Assembly: GCA_910589415.1 (NCBI GenBank)
Contig: OU342631.1
Location: 56,944,598 to 57,008,597 of the forward strand
DNA length: 64,000 bases
Source of the DNA: Malachius bipustulatus
Lineage: Eukaryota > Arthropoda > Insecta > Coleoptera > Melyridae
Reading direction: 5' to 3'
Shown: in pieces, positions 41,539-51,220 of the stretch
How positions within the stretch are numbered: the stretch's first letter is position 1
Layout: every line of letters starts with the position of its first letter
Translations under genes and position numbers: made by a program
The notes under the pieces: generated by a model
What the model saw: only the letters and a program-made list of their open reading frames with translations
Told to the model about the DNA's origin: nothing
Databases searched by the model: none

Positions 41539-44412
41539 TCAGCTCGATAGCGTTAATTGATCCTTAAATGCAGTCACGACGCGTCCCATTGAATCATAGT
41601 TAATGTCGCAGCGGCCTGATATTCTGTTAGCAATAGCACACATAACCACTAACGGTGACCTCGTCAATACATTTGTGTTACTGCGCGGGTTATAAAATAT
41701 GTACGTCTGTCTAGAATTACAGCGCGGAACAATGAAAGACAGCATTGACAGCAAAAAAGAACAATCGATCTTGTTATGAACCAGCTTGTAGAGGAATTTA
41801 ATCCTAAGTTCCGCTCTCCTATCCTCCAAAGAACTCAAGCTGAATCTTGACAGCAGAGCTTCCTGGGAAAAACCCCTAGGAGGATAGACACCATCAATCC
41901 TAAATGAGACATACTTTAGAAACTTCCTCTGAACAGACTCAAGAAGATCAATGTGAACTTTATGCAACGGAGACCACACAATACACGCGTATTCCAGTTT
42001 ACATCTTATAAGCGTCTTGAACAAAGTCACCAATGTCTGTGTGTCCGACAGCTCTCTACCATTTCTGAAAATAAAGCCGCAAAGTTTGAAGGCGGCGGAC
42101 ACTACCTGAGAAATGTGTTCCGTGAAGCGCAGCTGTCGGTCAAATACAACACCCAGGTCCCGAACAGAGTGCGGTCTGGAGAGTAAGATGCCGTCTATCG
42201 AGTAAGCAAAATCAATATTACGGTGTTTTTTGGAGTAAGTCATGACGCTACATTTGGACACGCTTAAAGAGAGGTTGTTTTCTCTGCACCACAGAGCCAA
42301 GCGGTCAAGATTAAGCTGCAATCTCTCACAGTCCAACTGCGAGCAGACAGAGCTGAAAAGCTTTAGGTCATCTGCGTAAATAAGTTTCTCACAAGTGAAG
42401 ACATCAACTATATCGTTAATGAACATAAGAAAGAGCAGGGGGCCCAAGTTTGAACCCTGAGGCACCCCTGAAGTAGGAATGAATGTTCTAGAAGTGTAAC
42501 CTCCATACTTAACTTTCTGTGTTCTATTCAAGAGGTAGGACCTTATAAGAGCAAGCAGAGGCTCCGAGAAGCCAAACAAGTCTAGCTTTTGCAACAGTAT
42601 GGGGTGGTCTATCCTATCGAAAGCCTTCTGGAAGTCTGTGTAAACATAATCCACCTGGCCACCACGATCGATAACATCCGACGTGTACTGAGTGAAAGAA
42701 ACTAAATTAGATGTTACAGAACGCCTCTCCATAAAACCATTCTGTTCCGCCGCCAGATAGCATTTGACAGATGAGTAAATTCGATCAAATAAAATGGACT
42801 CGAAAACTTTGCTGAAATTACACAGCAATGAAATAGGTCTGTAATTCGTGACTAGAGAATTGTCACCACTTTTTAAAATTGGGGAAATGCAGGACATCTT
42901 CCAGAAATCCGGAAAAACAGATGTTTCAATAATGCGGCTAAACAAAACCGACAAAGGAGTTACCAGCACACCTGCACAGTCCTTCAGTAGGAAACCAGGA
43001 ATTTGGTCGACACCACACGTAAAAGAATTTTTAGACTTCTTCAGGGCAATGTAGATCTCATCCTCGGTGATATGGTTCACCGATACCGTCTGGCCAGTGT
43101 AACTATTACCAGTTTGACGACTAGACCGACCAGAATTAGCCACAGAGAAAACACTGTCGAAGTAATCGGCAAATGCATCAACTATCTTTCGTGGGTCTGT
43201 TAATTCAACCCCGTTATAATTCATGCGGCCAGGAATTCTTGTGATACGTCTTTTTTCACGAACGTAAGCCCAAAACCTACGTGGATCACTAAAGATGTCG
43301 TTCTGAATGTCATGCAAGTAACGCCGATAAGCTAGACGACACAGTCTCTTACAAACAGACCGAAGTTCGCAGAATTTCATCCGACAGTAGTCCGAATTTG
43401 TTCGTTTCCATTTTCTATAGTAGGACGACTTAAATCTGATGTGCCGAATGATATTACGATCAAACCAAACAGGATAACTACGTCCACCGGCAGAAGAGAC
43501 GCGATATTTTGGAACCGCCACATCAAAAACATCGTAAAGAGCGTTATAAAACCTAGAGCAAGTATCGTTAACATCTATCGCATCAGTCAGAAAACTCCAA
43601 TCGAACGAAGCAAGCAGATCATAAAGCAGAGGAAAGTTAGCTTTTCTAAAATTAAACTGGGTAGGGTTCCTATCCATTTTAAAGTTGACGAGCCGTACAC
43701 ACGTCAAACCGCAAGCGAGCTCAAGAGCAGGGTGATGTCTATCCTCGGGAACCAATGGACACGAAGATCGCTCTATCTCACAAATAACGTTACTAAAAAC
43801 TAAATCTAAGATTACGTTAAAGTGGTTCGACACAGAGTTATATTGACGCAGGCCATTAAGTTGCATAAAATTATTTAACAAGGTATTAAGTCTATCTGGC
43901 CGGTTCGTGAAGAACTGCGGAGAGTTAAAGTCACCCAAAAGTAAAATTGGGCAGTTCTCAACAACAAAACACCTGCCAATTGACTCCAGGACCGATTCAT
44001 AAGTCTCCACGGACGATCCAGGGGGAATGTAGAGTAAAACAACAAGCAAAGTTTGACTAAAAGAAATCTCCAGCCTCAAGCACAAAATATCAACATTAGG
44101 CGCATTGAGATCAGGCACTTCAATTTGAGCGCAATGAAGGTTAGATTTAACAGCCATCAAAACTCCACCCCCCCTGGACAACCCCAAAGCCTGAAAATTA
44201 CGGTCACTGCGAAATACATTAAAGCTACTAGTAAATAATTCACTATTAGATACATCGCTCCGAAGCCACGTCTCAGACAAACATATGATATCGTAATCAC
44301 ACAATAAAACATTTTGAAAGAATTCGCTAGTTTTGGTGTTCAAGCCTCTGACATTCTGATAAAATAAGTTAAGACGGTCTGACCTGTAACTGGGTGAACC
44401 ACTTAGTTTAAA
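41539..44412 (-). CDS. LINE ORF2: endonuclease and reverse transcriptase, read in the -1 frame
   Basis: From the slippery site the frame is open for about 957 codons. The apurinic-type endonuclease includes FYQNVRGLN (codons just before 44343), ICLSETWLRS (catalytic Glu), GGGVLMAV and LLGDFNSP. Reverse transcriptase has NYRPISLLCNFSKVFESIL, YTDFQKAFDRIDHP, SGVPQGSNLGPLLFLMFIND and the catalytic YADD near 42375. The C-terminal region has SLEDRRAELRIKFLYKL. There is no stop, frameshift or missing catalytic residue. No in-frame ATG precedes the one at 44157, which lies inside the endonuclease beyond its Asn and Glu residues. A normal AUG start would therefore give a dead endonuclease. The frame overlaps the end of ORF1 by about 130 bp before a TGA. 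Confidence 0.93.
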   Translation of the reverse strand, partial: FKLSGSPSYRSDRLNLFYQNVRGLNTKTSEFFQNVLLCDYDIICLSETWLRSDVSNSELFTSSFNVFRSDRNFQALGLSRGGGVLMAVKSNLHCAQIEVPDLNAPNVDILCLRLEISFSQTLLVVLLYIPPGSSVETYESVLESIGRCFVVENCPILLLGDFNSPQFFTNRPDRLNTLLNNFMQLNGLRQYNSVSNHFNVILDLVFSNVICEIERSSCPLVPEDRHHPALELACGLTCVRLVNFKMDRNPTQFNFRKANFPLLYDLLASFDWSFLTDAIDVNDTCSRFYNALYDVFDVAVPKYRVSSAGGRSYPVWFDRNIIRHIRFKSSYYRKWKRTNSDYCRMKFCELRSVCKRLCRLAYRRYLHDIQNDIFSDPRRFWAYVREKRRITRIPGRMNYNGVELTDPRKIVDAFADYFDSVFSVANSGRSSRQTGNSYTGQTVSVNHITEDEIYIALKKSKNSFTCGVDQIPGFLLKDCAGVLVTPLSVLFSRIIETSVFPDFWKMSCISPILKSGDNSLVTNYRPISLLCNFSKVFESILFDRIYSSVKCYLAAEQNGFMERRSVTSNLVSFTQYTSDVIDRGGQVDYVYTDFQKAFDRIDHPILLQKLDLFGFSEPLLALIRSYLLNRTQKVKYGGYTSRTFIPTSGVPQGSNLGPLLFLMFINDIVDVFTCEKLIYADDLKLFSSVCSQLDCERLQLNLDRLALWCRENNLSLSVSKCSVMTYSKKHRNIDFAYSIDGILLSRPHSVRDLGVVFDRQLRFTEHISQVVSAAFKLCGFIFRNGRELSDTQTLVTLFKTLIRCKLEYACIVWSPLHKVHIDLLESVQRKFLKYVSFRIDGVYPPRGFSQEALLSRFSLSSLEDRRAELRIKFLYKLVHNKIDCSFLLSMLSFIVPRCNSRQTYIFYNPRSNTNVLTRSPLVVMCAIANRISGRCDINYDSMGRVVTAFKDQLTLSS

Positions 44413-45200
44413 GTTGTGATCTCGGGAACACCATTTTTGTAGCGAAGCTTCAAGTTCTTCTCTCCGCCCTCTTGTCTCACCCTCAGTTCGTCCTTGGCCC
44501 TCTTGTAGGCCTGCTGTTGCCTCGGTGTTCGATCAAATGAAACCGAGACGTTGTTGAACCGACCATGCTCCTTAAGCCTCTTTGACCCACGAACAAGAGT
44601 AGCAACGTCACCCTCGCTGCCAAGGGATACCCTAATTGGTCGGGGGCGGGCGCCGCCACCAGCAACAAACCGGCCCAGCCTACGAAAACTGGGCCGCACG
44701 GTGATGTCGACACAGGGATCCAATGCGTTGAGAACATCTGCAATATTACGCCACTCGCCATCCTCACGAAGCTGCTTTGGAGCGCCATCAGCTTGCTCAG
44801 GTAGGTTGAAAATTATTAAATTTTTGCTGCGTCTCTGACGTTCCATAACCTCGTGAACCACCTCTTCAAATAAGGAATCGGCACCTTCATTCATTTGTTT
44901 TTGCTGTGCAAGAAGCGCTCTTAGATCTTTCAGTTGAGAGTCGAAATCGCGCTGAATTCGGACGAGAGCAGAATTAAATTCCTCTTTAATGTTCGAAATA
45001 ACGGCGTTCATGTTCTTAAAAGAGCCCATATTATTAGAACAAGAATTACATACCACCTTGAAGCATCTTGACTTGGCTCGGGTCATTTTTATTTCAGACT
45101 CAGCCAGACCAACACAAGCTGAGTGCAGCGGACCCTGACATCCGTCACATTGAATCGTGCAAGATTTAGAGGAGTTGTTGCAATGTAGACAAGAACTCAT
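44403..45200 (-). CDS. LINE ORF1 protein with PHD-like zinc finger (265 aa)
   Basis: Residues 1-55 hold a PHD-like Cys/His pattern (CLHCNNS, CTIQCDGCQGPLHSAC, VVCNSC). Residues ~65-120 are predicted coiled coil (charged, heptad-like, QRDFDSQLKDLRALLAQQ). From ~130 a basic RRM-like region begins (KNLIIFNLPE), ending in a Lys/Arg-rich tail. ORF1 proteins of this kind are RNA-binding, self-associating chaperones of the LINE RNP. The PHD finger is known from some CR1-group elements. The ATG is preceded by CTACC. The last sense codons read T TTA AAC and are followed directly by TAA, forming a -1 slippery heptamer at the junction with ORF2. Confidence 0.9.
   Translation of the reverse strand: MSSCLHCNNSSKSCTIQCDGCQGPLHSACVGLAESEIKMTRAKSRCFKVVCNSCSNNMGSFKNMNAVISNIKEEFNSALVRIQRDFDSQLKDLRALLAQQKQMNEGADSLFEEVVHEVMERQRRSKNLIIFNLPEQADGAPKQLREDGEWRNIADVLNALDPCVDITVRPSFRRLGRFVAGGGARPRPIRVSLGSEGDVATLVRGSKRLKEHGRFNNVSVSFDRTPRQQQAYKRAKDELRVRQEGGEKNLKLRYKNGVPEITTLN
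44406..44412 (-). promoter_or_regulatory. Candidate -1 programmed frameshift site TTTAAAC
   Basis: In the ORF1 frame the codons are ACT TTA AAC TAA, so the heptamer T_TTA_AAC has the canonical X_XXY_YYZ register, with the stop immediately after it. Slipping back one base places the ribosome exactly in the ORF2 frame. A downstream stimulatory structure is possible (TAAGT just after the heptamer can pair with ACTTA about 35 bases on) but was not computed. Confidence 0.75.
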
Positions 45201-45575
45201 GGTAGGTATACACTCAATTTAATGTTGCAATCGATCACAGTGTAGACACGGCAACTGCAGACACGGTCGGCGTTATCTTCCACAAAAAAAACCACTGATA
45301 TGGACTGAATAATTGCTCTGACAGTAAGTGCCCACAGATGTAAATTCACGTAATTTTGTCGAAAACCAAAGGTAACTTGGACAAGCCAACACCGTAAACA
45401 CTTAGCTGAAATAGTAGGCAATTCAAAGATACCTCACACGGCAATATCGAAATAGTAAAAGTCACAAAATCAGAGTGATATCACGGGAGACCGTCGACAA
45501 CGTTCGACTGTTTCTGTTTTTGATTAATATCGTGATTTTCGTATCGTATTTTTAAGATTTAAGATTTAAGATCGT

Positions 45576-47370
45576 ATTTTCCTTTACCTATCCGGGGAAA
45601 TCCAATAAATTTGCATCGCTTCTTGAAACAACTCAATATTCGCAGTTGGCAAATTCTCCTCGAACCAATTCACTAGTAGATGGCAAAGCGCATATTCCTA
45701 AGGAATTTCCTTCACAAATTAGGGAAAATCCATTGAGAAATTAGTTAGGGAAGATTTCCCTTCAAAACAAAATCCACATCGATAAATAATTAAACAGATT
45801 CGCCCAATCCATGAGCGCAGGTCCCGTTTTAAATCAGACACAATAATCAACTAGTAATTAGGCGGCATCAGCAGTAAATACCTAGTAGGTACCTACCCAA
45901 ATACGAGTCCGCGGCCGGAAGCAATTCCTCACCAACAAATTCGCTGTATAGGAAATCGAAATAGGGCTAGAAGGAAACCCAGGTCGGAAATAAATGACCT
46001 GTGAAAACAAAACGGCACATTATTATAAATAATTCAAGTTAGGTAATTGACAACGAAATAAATAAAACGATCATCCGATTTCTCCAAGAGTTCGAGTTTA
46101 TTGTAGGCAGGCACCAGCTGTCCCTTTAAATACGATGCTAGAAAACGAAAGTGAAAGGAGTTTCTTGCCATTATATGACATCATAAATAAAGATCACATA
46201 GCAGAGCACCCCCGGTTAGCACAGGTCTAGATAGAACAAGGCAGCGTTGTCAGATGTAGCATCCGCTACTTCGCAAATATTATTAGAAAATACTAATTCC
46301 ATTACAAGACCCAATTAGGAGTCAAAATAATAGGTAGTCGATTACCAACCCGGGGGAGGCATTCACCTCGATGTCCAGGTGAAGACCTCCGTTGTACCGG
46401 AAAGTGGAAATCGTAGAGTGCAACAGGGCAAAAGCACCCTCAGAGTAGGACAGCATAACAGAAACCAAAGCAAGGTTGTCAGGTGTAATAACCGCCCTCA
46501 CATATCAGGAAATCCAATAACCAAAATAAAGTTAGGATCAGGAATTGCAATTTACAAATAAAAATCCAAAGCAAATCAAAATTAATCCCGAGTATGGGAA
46601 AGCCAAAGAAGAAAATCCAGAAACCAAAGTGTCATTATAAGGTCGTTTTTCCGAATCTCTTCTAATCAGATTTTATACATACCTGAATCTTATGTGACAA
46701 ACGTTATTATTATGTTCTCATCATACTATCTACGCTCTTTGGGTTGATAGGTCGACGTACTCGTGTTACTGGCGGACCGGTGGCTGGTACCGTACAACCA
46801 AATAAGTAAATTGTCCGTAAACATGCCTAAACACGAATGAGGGATAAAAGTCCAGCATTTTCAATCATTAACTAGATTAATGGTTAAAGAGTCGTGGTCT
46901 GTAGTATGATCAGCTAATAATCACGTTGAGGAACAAAGATTTTCGAACGGAGCCAACATGCTCCGGGAAATAAATTAAGGTGTGTAGAAAAATCTACAAT
47001 AATACAGTTGATTAAGGTTTAAATCCGATAAGTACTCAAATGACGAGTAAGGTAAATCACCAGGTATAACAGTGACCAATGCCTAAGGGCTAGGTAACAT
47101 ATATGACATAAAGGTCGCCTGACGAGGCAGCATCGACGGGTGCAATAAAAGGTAGAACAAGACAAATAACAACAAGGTATACAAAGTGATAACTAAATAC
47201 AGTGTCACCCAGGTTATGAATTAAATAAACAGAGGTGAAATAATTCACTCTCCTAGGTAAATCAACTGTGAAAATAAAATCATTAAATAAAAGAGAATCG
47301 GAAGGAACGATTTTATAAAAGATACGCAATCAAAATTCAGGAGAAGTGGCAACCCTGTACTCGAATAGGT
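45576..47370. other. No gene recognised
   Basis: Non-coding right part of the possible split element. Scattered short open frames (for example 46379-46561) show no domain. Confidence 0.5.
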
Positions 47371-47379
47371 AATACACGG

Positions 47380-47545
47380 ACATTTCCGCATATACCGGAT
47401 AGTCTGTAACCGAAATAAAAGCAAAACGAAATAATAGGACATTCCCGCAATATACCGGATAGTCTGTAACCGAAATAAAAGCGAAACGAAATAATAAGAC
47501 ATTCCCGCATATACCGGGTAGTCTGTAAACGAAACAAAAACAAAA
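47380..47545 (+). repeat. Three tandem copies of a ~62-bp unit
   Basis: Unit core ATATACCGG(A/G)TAGTCTGTAA then ACGAAATAAT, starting near 47388, 47448 and 47508. Diverged by a few bases. Confidence 0.9.
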
Positions 47546-48992
47546 AGTAAGCACAGGTGTGCAAAAGAGTGGTTTTTGAAATAGATAGAAGTGTGAAAGA
47601 TATATGAAATATATCTATTTTCATTTTCCACTTTTTTATGCTCTCTATGCTAATAGGGATCCCTCTTCGCTTTACATTTTTTTTTGTACTCTCTATGCAA
47701 AATCACAGCCCATCTCGCCATTCGCATTTTACGCCCTTGCAAACGAATTCTCTCGCTCATCACTCGCTTTTAAACTCCCTGACAGGAAGTCCACAGTTAA
47801 CAACAAGTCTCAGTTAAATTCCCCGCTTTTCCGACAAAAGAAAAATCCCAGTAGGTTCTTTGCGCATCCTTTTCGGCCATAGTAATCCTGGCATACCTCA
47901 ATCAAAGAGCAGGGGCGACTACGGTAATTACGGTAAACACAACGTAGGAAAACACAGCGGTCCTATTAGGAGAAATTAGGGAAACTAGACGATCACACGG
48001 TGGCTTTTCGTGAAAGACCATGGGGCCCGGGGCCTCGTCGTTACAGTATGTTGCGGAGATATGCGCAAAGTGGGAAGTAAAAGTTGCAAGTAAGAATGCT
48101 CCTGATACAATCAGCAACAAAGAAATGATAATACTTATTTCTATGAACTTGAATCTATCCAGAAACATGTCACATGTCTCTCGATCTCAACAATGCGTTC
48201 AGACTATTTCCAACATGTTGCAACAACTAACACTCAACCGTTTTGCGCTGCTCTTCAACAGTTAACGTCAGGTGAACGTATCCATTAACATATGCTCAGT
48301 GTACGATTTCAGTGTAGGCTCCCCATCACAAATTTATCAATGTTCGCGCATACGCAGTAGAAACTTTTCTCTATGACACGCTAGAACTGTCATAGTATAT
48401 CTACTGACGAACACTACTCCACAGTTGTTGATGTAGACAGCATCTTGCTCCGGTCTCCAACTCATTTTATATTTCACATTAAGTATACGAATTAGAAAAG
48501 TGCTTTCTTTTATTTTATCATATTTAGTACATACGATGCGTAAGTGTTCATACAGTTCACAAATCATAATAAGCGACACATATGTGAGTCACCCTGTACA
48601 CATAAGTACATTTTATGTAAATTCGAATATGAATATAATCTTAGGACACATTTGTGAGGACTGCCTCGATTCAAATTTGATATTGCGAAATTGAAATCGT
48701 TTAGCAGTAATGTATATATTTGAATTAAGTGGTTCTCTTCGAGAATTGTTTGCGAAGATTAAAACGGTGGAAGCATCTGGTGGCCATTGGTGAATGAACG
48801 GCCAACAGACTAATCATCAAGGGGTAATAATAATTAGAATGTATATTCATACCAAGGATTAATAAATTGCCCAGGGTTTAAATTGTAGAGGGTGACCCTT
48901 AACGTATACTCACAAACTTGGGAAATCATAGCTTCAGGAAATATTGATAATGAATGAAAATAATTGTAATAAAGGTTTTTAAGTTACGGAGA

Positions 48993-49420
48993 TACAGGGT
49001 GTTTCATAACGAGAGTCAGTTATTAGCCGTATCTCGGCCATATCTCACGAAATGCTTCTGCGATTTTTGTGATAATTAAATATTATCCGCGTCCAAAGAA
49101 TATATTTTTAAAACTAGGGCTTACGGTTATACCGGAATTTACTATCAACTTCGCTATTTTAAACAGGATACGCTTTACGTTGATACATTTTTAAATTGTC
49201 TGGCAACCCAACAACTTAAAAATGTGTTAATTTACTGGGTGTCCTGTTTAAAATAACGAAGGTGATTGTGACTTCCGGTATAACTGAAAGTGCTCCAGTG
49301 TTCAAGACATTTTAATTGGACTTAGATAATATTGAAACCGCCAACTACAAAATTTCACAAAAATCCCATAAGTATTTCGTGAGATATACTAACTGACTCT
49401 CGTTATGAAACATCCTTTAT
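48993..49420. mobile_element. Palindromic MITE (~428 bp)
   Basis: The left end TACAGGGTGTTTCATAACGA, then GAGTCAGTTA, is mirrored near 49393-49418 (TAACTGACTCTCGTTATGAA). Interior mirrored segments include AAAATAACGAAG and the CCGGAAGT-type motif. It has no coding content. Confidence 0.8.
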
Positions 49421-50147
49421 ATACGTAACTAAAAAAGTTTTATTGCAATTTTTTTTTATTAACTATCATTATTTGACCTAAGCTATTGTTTCTTAATTTA
49501 TGTGAATAGGTTAAGAATCACCCTGTGCCTAACTTCGTATTATTTCAATTAAATTTGCTATTTTCAAATAAATTTTTATGCTATCCGTATAATACATTAC
49601 CAACTTATCTTCGTTAATTATGCCGTGTTAATTGATGCAATTACGAGTTGTTCTGAAATATAAAGCGTGGATTCACCCTTGAGATTGATTAAAACTCTAC
49701 ATATTAGCGGTCGATAGAAAGAATTACCTATCTCTACCTTATGACACGGAAGTTATTATTACCTTAATTTAGACTTTTTAGGTGCCACTGTACTCATTTG
49801 TCCGGGTGGGCATTTAACCCGGGAGTGGTCGCTAGGTCAGCATTTAGCTCACCATTGTCTTTAAACAGTAATTATTCTGTTACTTGAACTCGTACAATCT
49901 TGTCAATTTTTCTAGCTTAGTTTATGGCTTTAAGAAGAAACATGGGAAGGATTTTGTAATAAAAATAGGGTAAATTTATTTTTGATGGACACTTCATTCA
50001 CCGCAGTTGCAGCTGCGCGAGCTAAACGCTCATTAGCGACCACCTATGTCACTCAACTGCTCTTATGTTTAGGTCTGCTAGCCATATGCAAGGGTTATAA
50101 TTTATTTATCTGAAGTTATTTGTTGTAATGTAAAAAAATCCTATAGT

Positions 50148-50769
50148 TATACAGTGTGTCTGCTTAAGTTAGAACCATATGGAAACCTTTTTTTATTGTT
50201 GGTTTTATGAAAAAATGTATTCTTGATAAAAACTTATGCATGGTCCAAAACTTAAAACGCAACCATCAGATATCGATTTTTTAAAGCCGTATACGAGGTT
50301 TGTCAAAAAATATCAATTTAACTCAAGAGTAAAGTACTTTTAATTTAGAAAATTTCAAAAATTGTTACTTAAAAAAGTTGATTAACACTGCAAATGACTT
50401 TAAAATATGCAATAACATGCAGTTGCGTAACCAATAAAAAACAGCATAAAAGCTAAACCGCTACTGATAAACGCTATCTCTTTGATAAAATACATATTTG
50501 ATGAATTGCATATTTGAATGTCAATTGCAGTGCTGATCAACTTTTTTAAGTAACAATTTTTGAAATTGTCAAAAATAAAGGTATTTTATTCTTGCGTTAA
50601 ATTGATATTTTTTGACAAACCTCGTATACGGCTTAAAAAAAACGATATCTGATGGTTGCATTTTAAGTTTTGGACCATGCACAACTTTTTATCAAGAATA
50701 CATTTTTTCATAAAATCAACAATAAAAAAGTTTTCCATATGGTTCCAACTTAAGCAGACACACTGTATA
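50148..50769. mobile_element. Fold-back MITE with ~245-bp arms, TA duplication
   Basis: 50150-50767 begins TACAGTGTGTCTGCTTAAGT, ends with the mirror ACTTAAGCAGACACACTGTA, and is flanked by TA. The arms stay alignable to about 50395 and from about 50525. Nested in the TTAA MITE. Confidence 0.9.
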
Positions 50770-50841
50770 CCAAAAAAATTAATATTGGCAAGTTAACATT
50801 ATTCCCCCATATTTTAAAATACCTTCAACAAATATTGCTAA

Positions 50842-51220
50842 TACAGGGTGTTCGGTGATCGAAAAGCCAAAATAAAATTTCATATTATACAAAACCACAT
50901 CATGAGCATAAAAAAGAATAACTTTGTCCTGATCGGGCTTCATTCAGGAAATATTTCCAAAAATGTAAAACTAAATCATCTATAAATATTTTATTTTTTT
51001 CAGTACTTAGACAGCCAAATTAAAATTTCATCAAAAATTTAATTAAATTTAAATTTTTATTTTTTGTTTTACTGAAAAATAACAAAATTTTCCAGGTAGG
51101 CTTTCTTTAGGAAATACTCAGCCAAAAAAAAAACAACGCCTGATCTGGAAATTCTTTTTTATGCTTCTAATGCGCTCTTGTAAATTTAATTTTAGATTTA
51201 CGATCACCAAACACCCTGTA
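50842..51220. mobile_element. Palindromic MITE (~380 bp)
   Basis: TACAGGGTGTTCGGTGATCG at 50842 is mirrored by CGATCACCAAACACCCTGTA ending at 51220. The inner arms share TTAGGAAATA/AGGAAATATT-type segments. It is also nested in the TTAA MITE. The target duplication is unclear. Confidence 0.8.

Larger units (their letters stand above)
41314..45575 (-). mobile_element. Near-complete LINE (CR1/jockey-like), two ORFs
   Basis: Minus-strand element with a 5' untranslated region (~45201-45575), ORF1 (45200-44403), ORF2 (to 41539), a ~200-bp 3' untranslated region and a (TTA)n tail at about 41314-41332. CGAATTTT before the tail and CGTATTTT at 45573-45580 are a possible target duplication. It interrupts a tandem array. 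Both ORFs are free of frameshifts, so the copy is recent. Confidence 0.9.
39996..48290. mobile_element. Possible ~4-kb non-coding element split by the LINE
   Basis: GGGTACGTTAACCTGACGTT then AACTGTTG at 40002-40029 is mirrored at 48252-48281 (CAACAGTTAACGTCAGGTGA, then ACGTATCC). If these are terminal inverted repeats, they enclose about 8.3 kb, of which about 4.26 kb is the later LINE. The rest holds tandem arrays and no recognisable gene. The pairing is about 45 bp and imperfect, so this is tentative. Confidence 0.35.

Noticed and set aside
44343..44343. Start of LINE ORF2 at 44343
   Set aside because: The codon there is TTG, not ATG, and the conserved QNVRGL of the endonuclease lies upstream of it in the same frame.
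44483..44788. Third frame open on the minus strand within ORF1
   Set aside because: Shadow of ORF1. Hydrophobic low-information translation without a domain.
47380..47545. CRISPR array
   Set aside because: The units are contiguous tandem repeats without distinct spacers, in a eukaryotic context.
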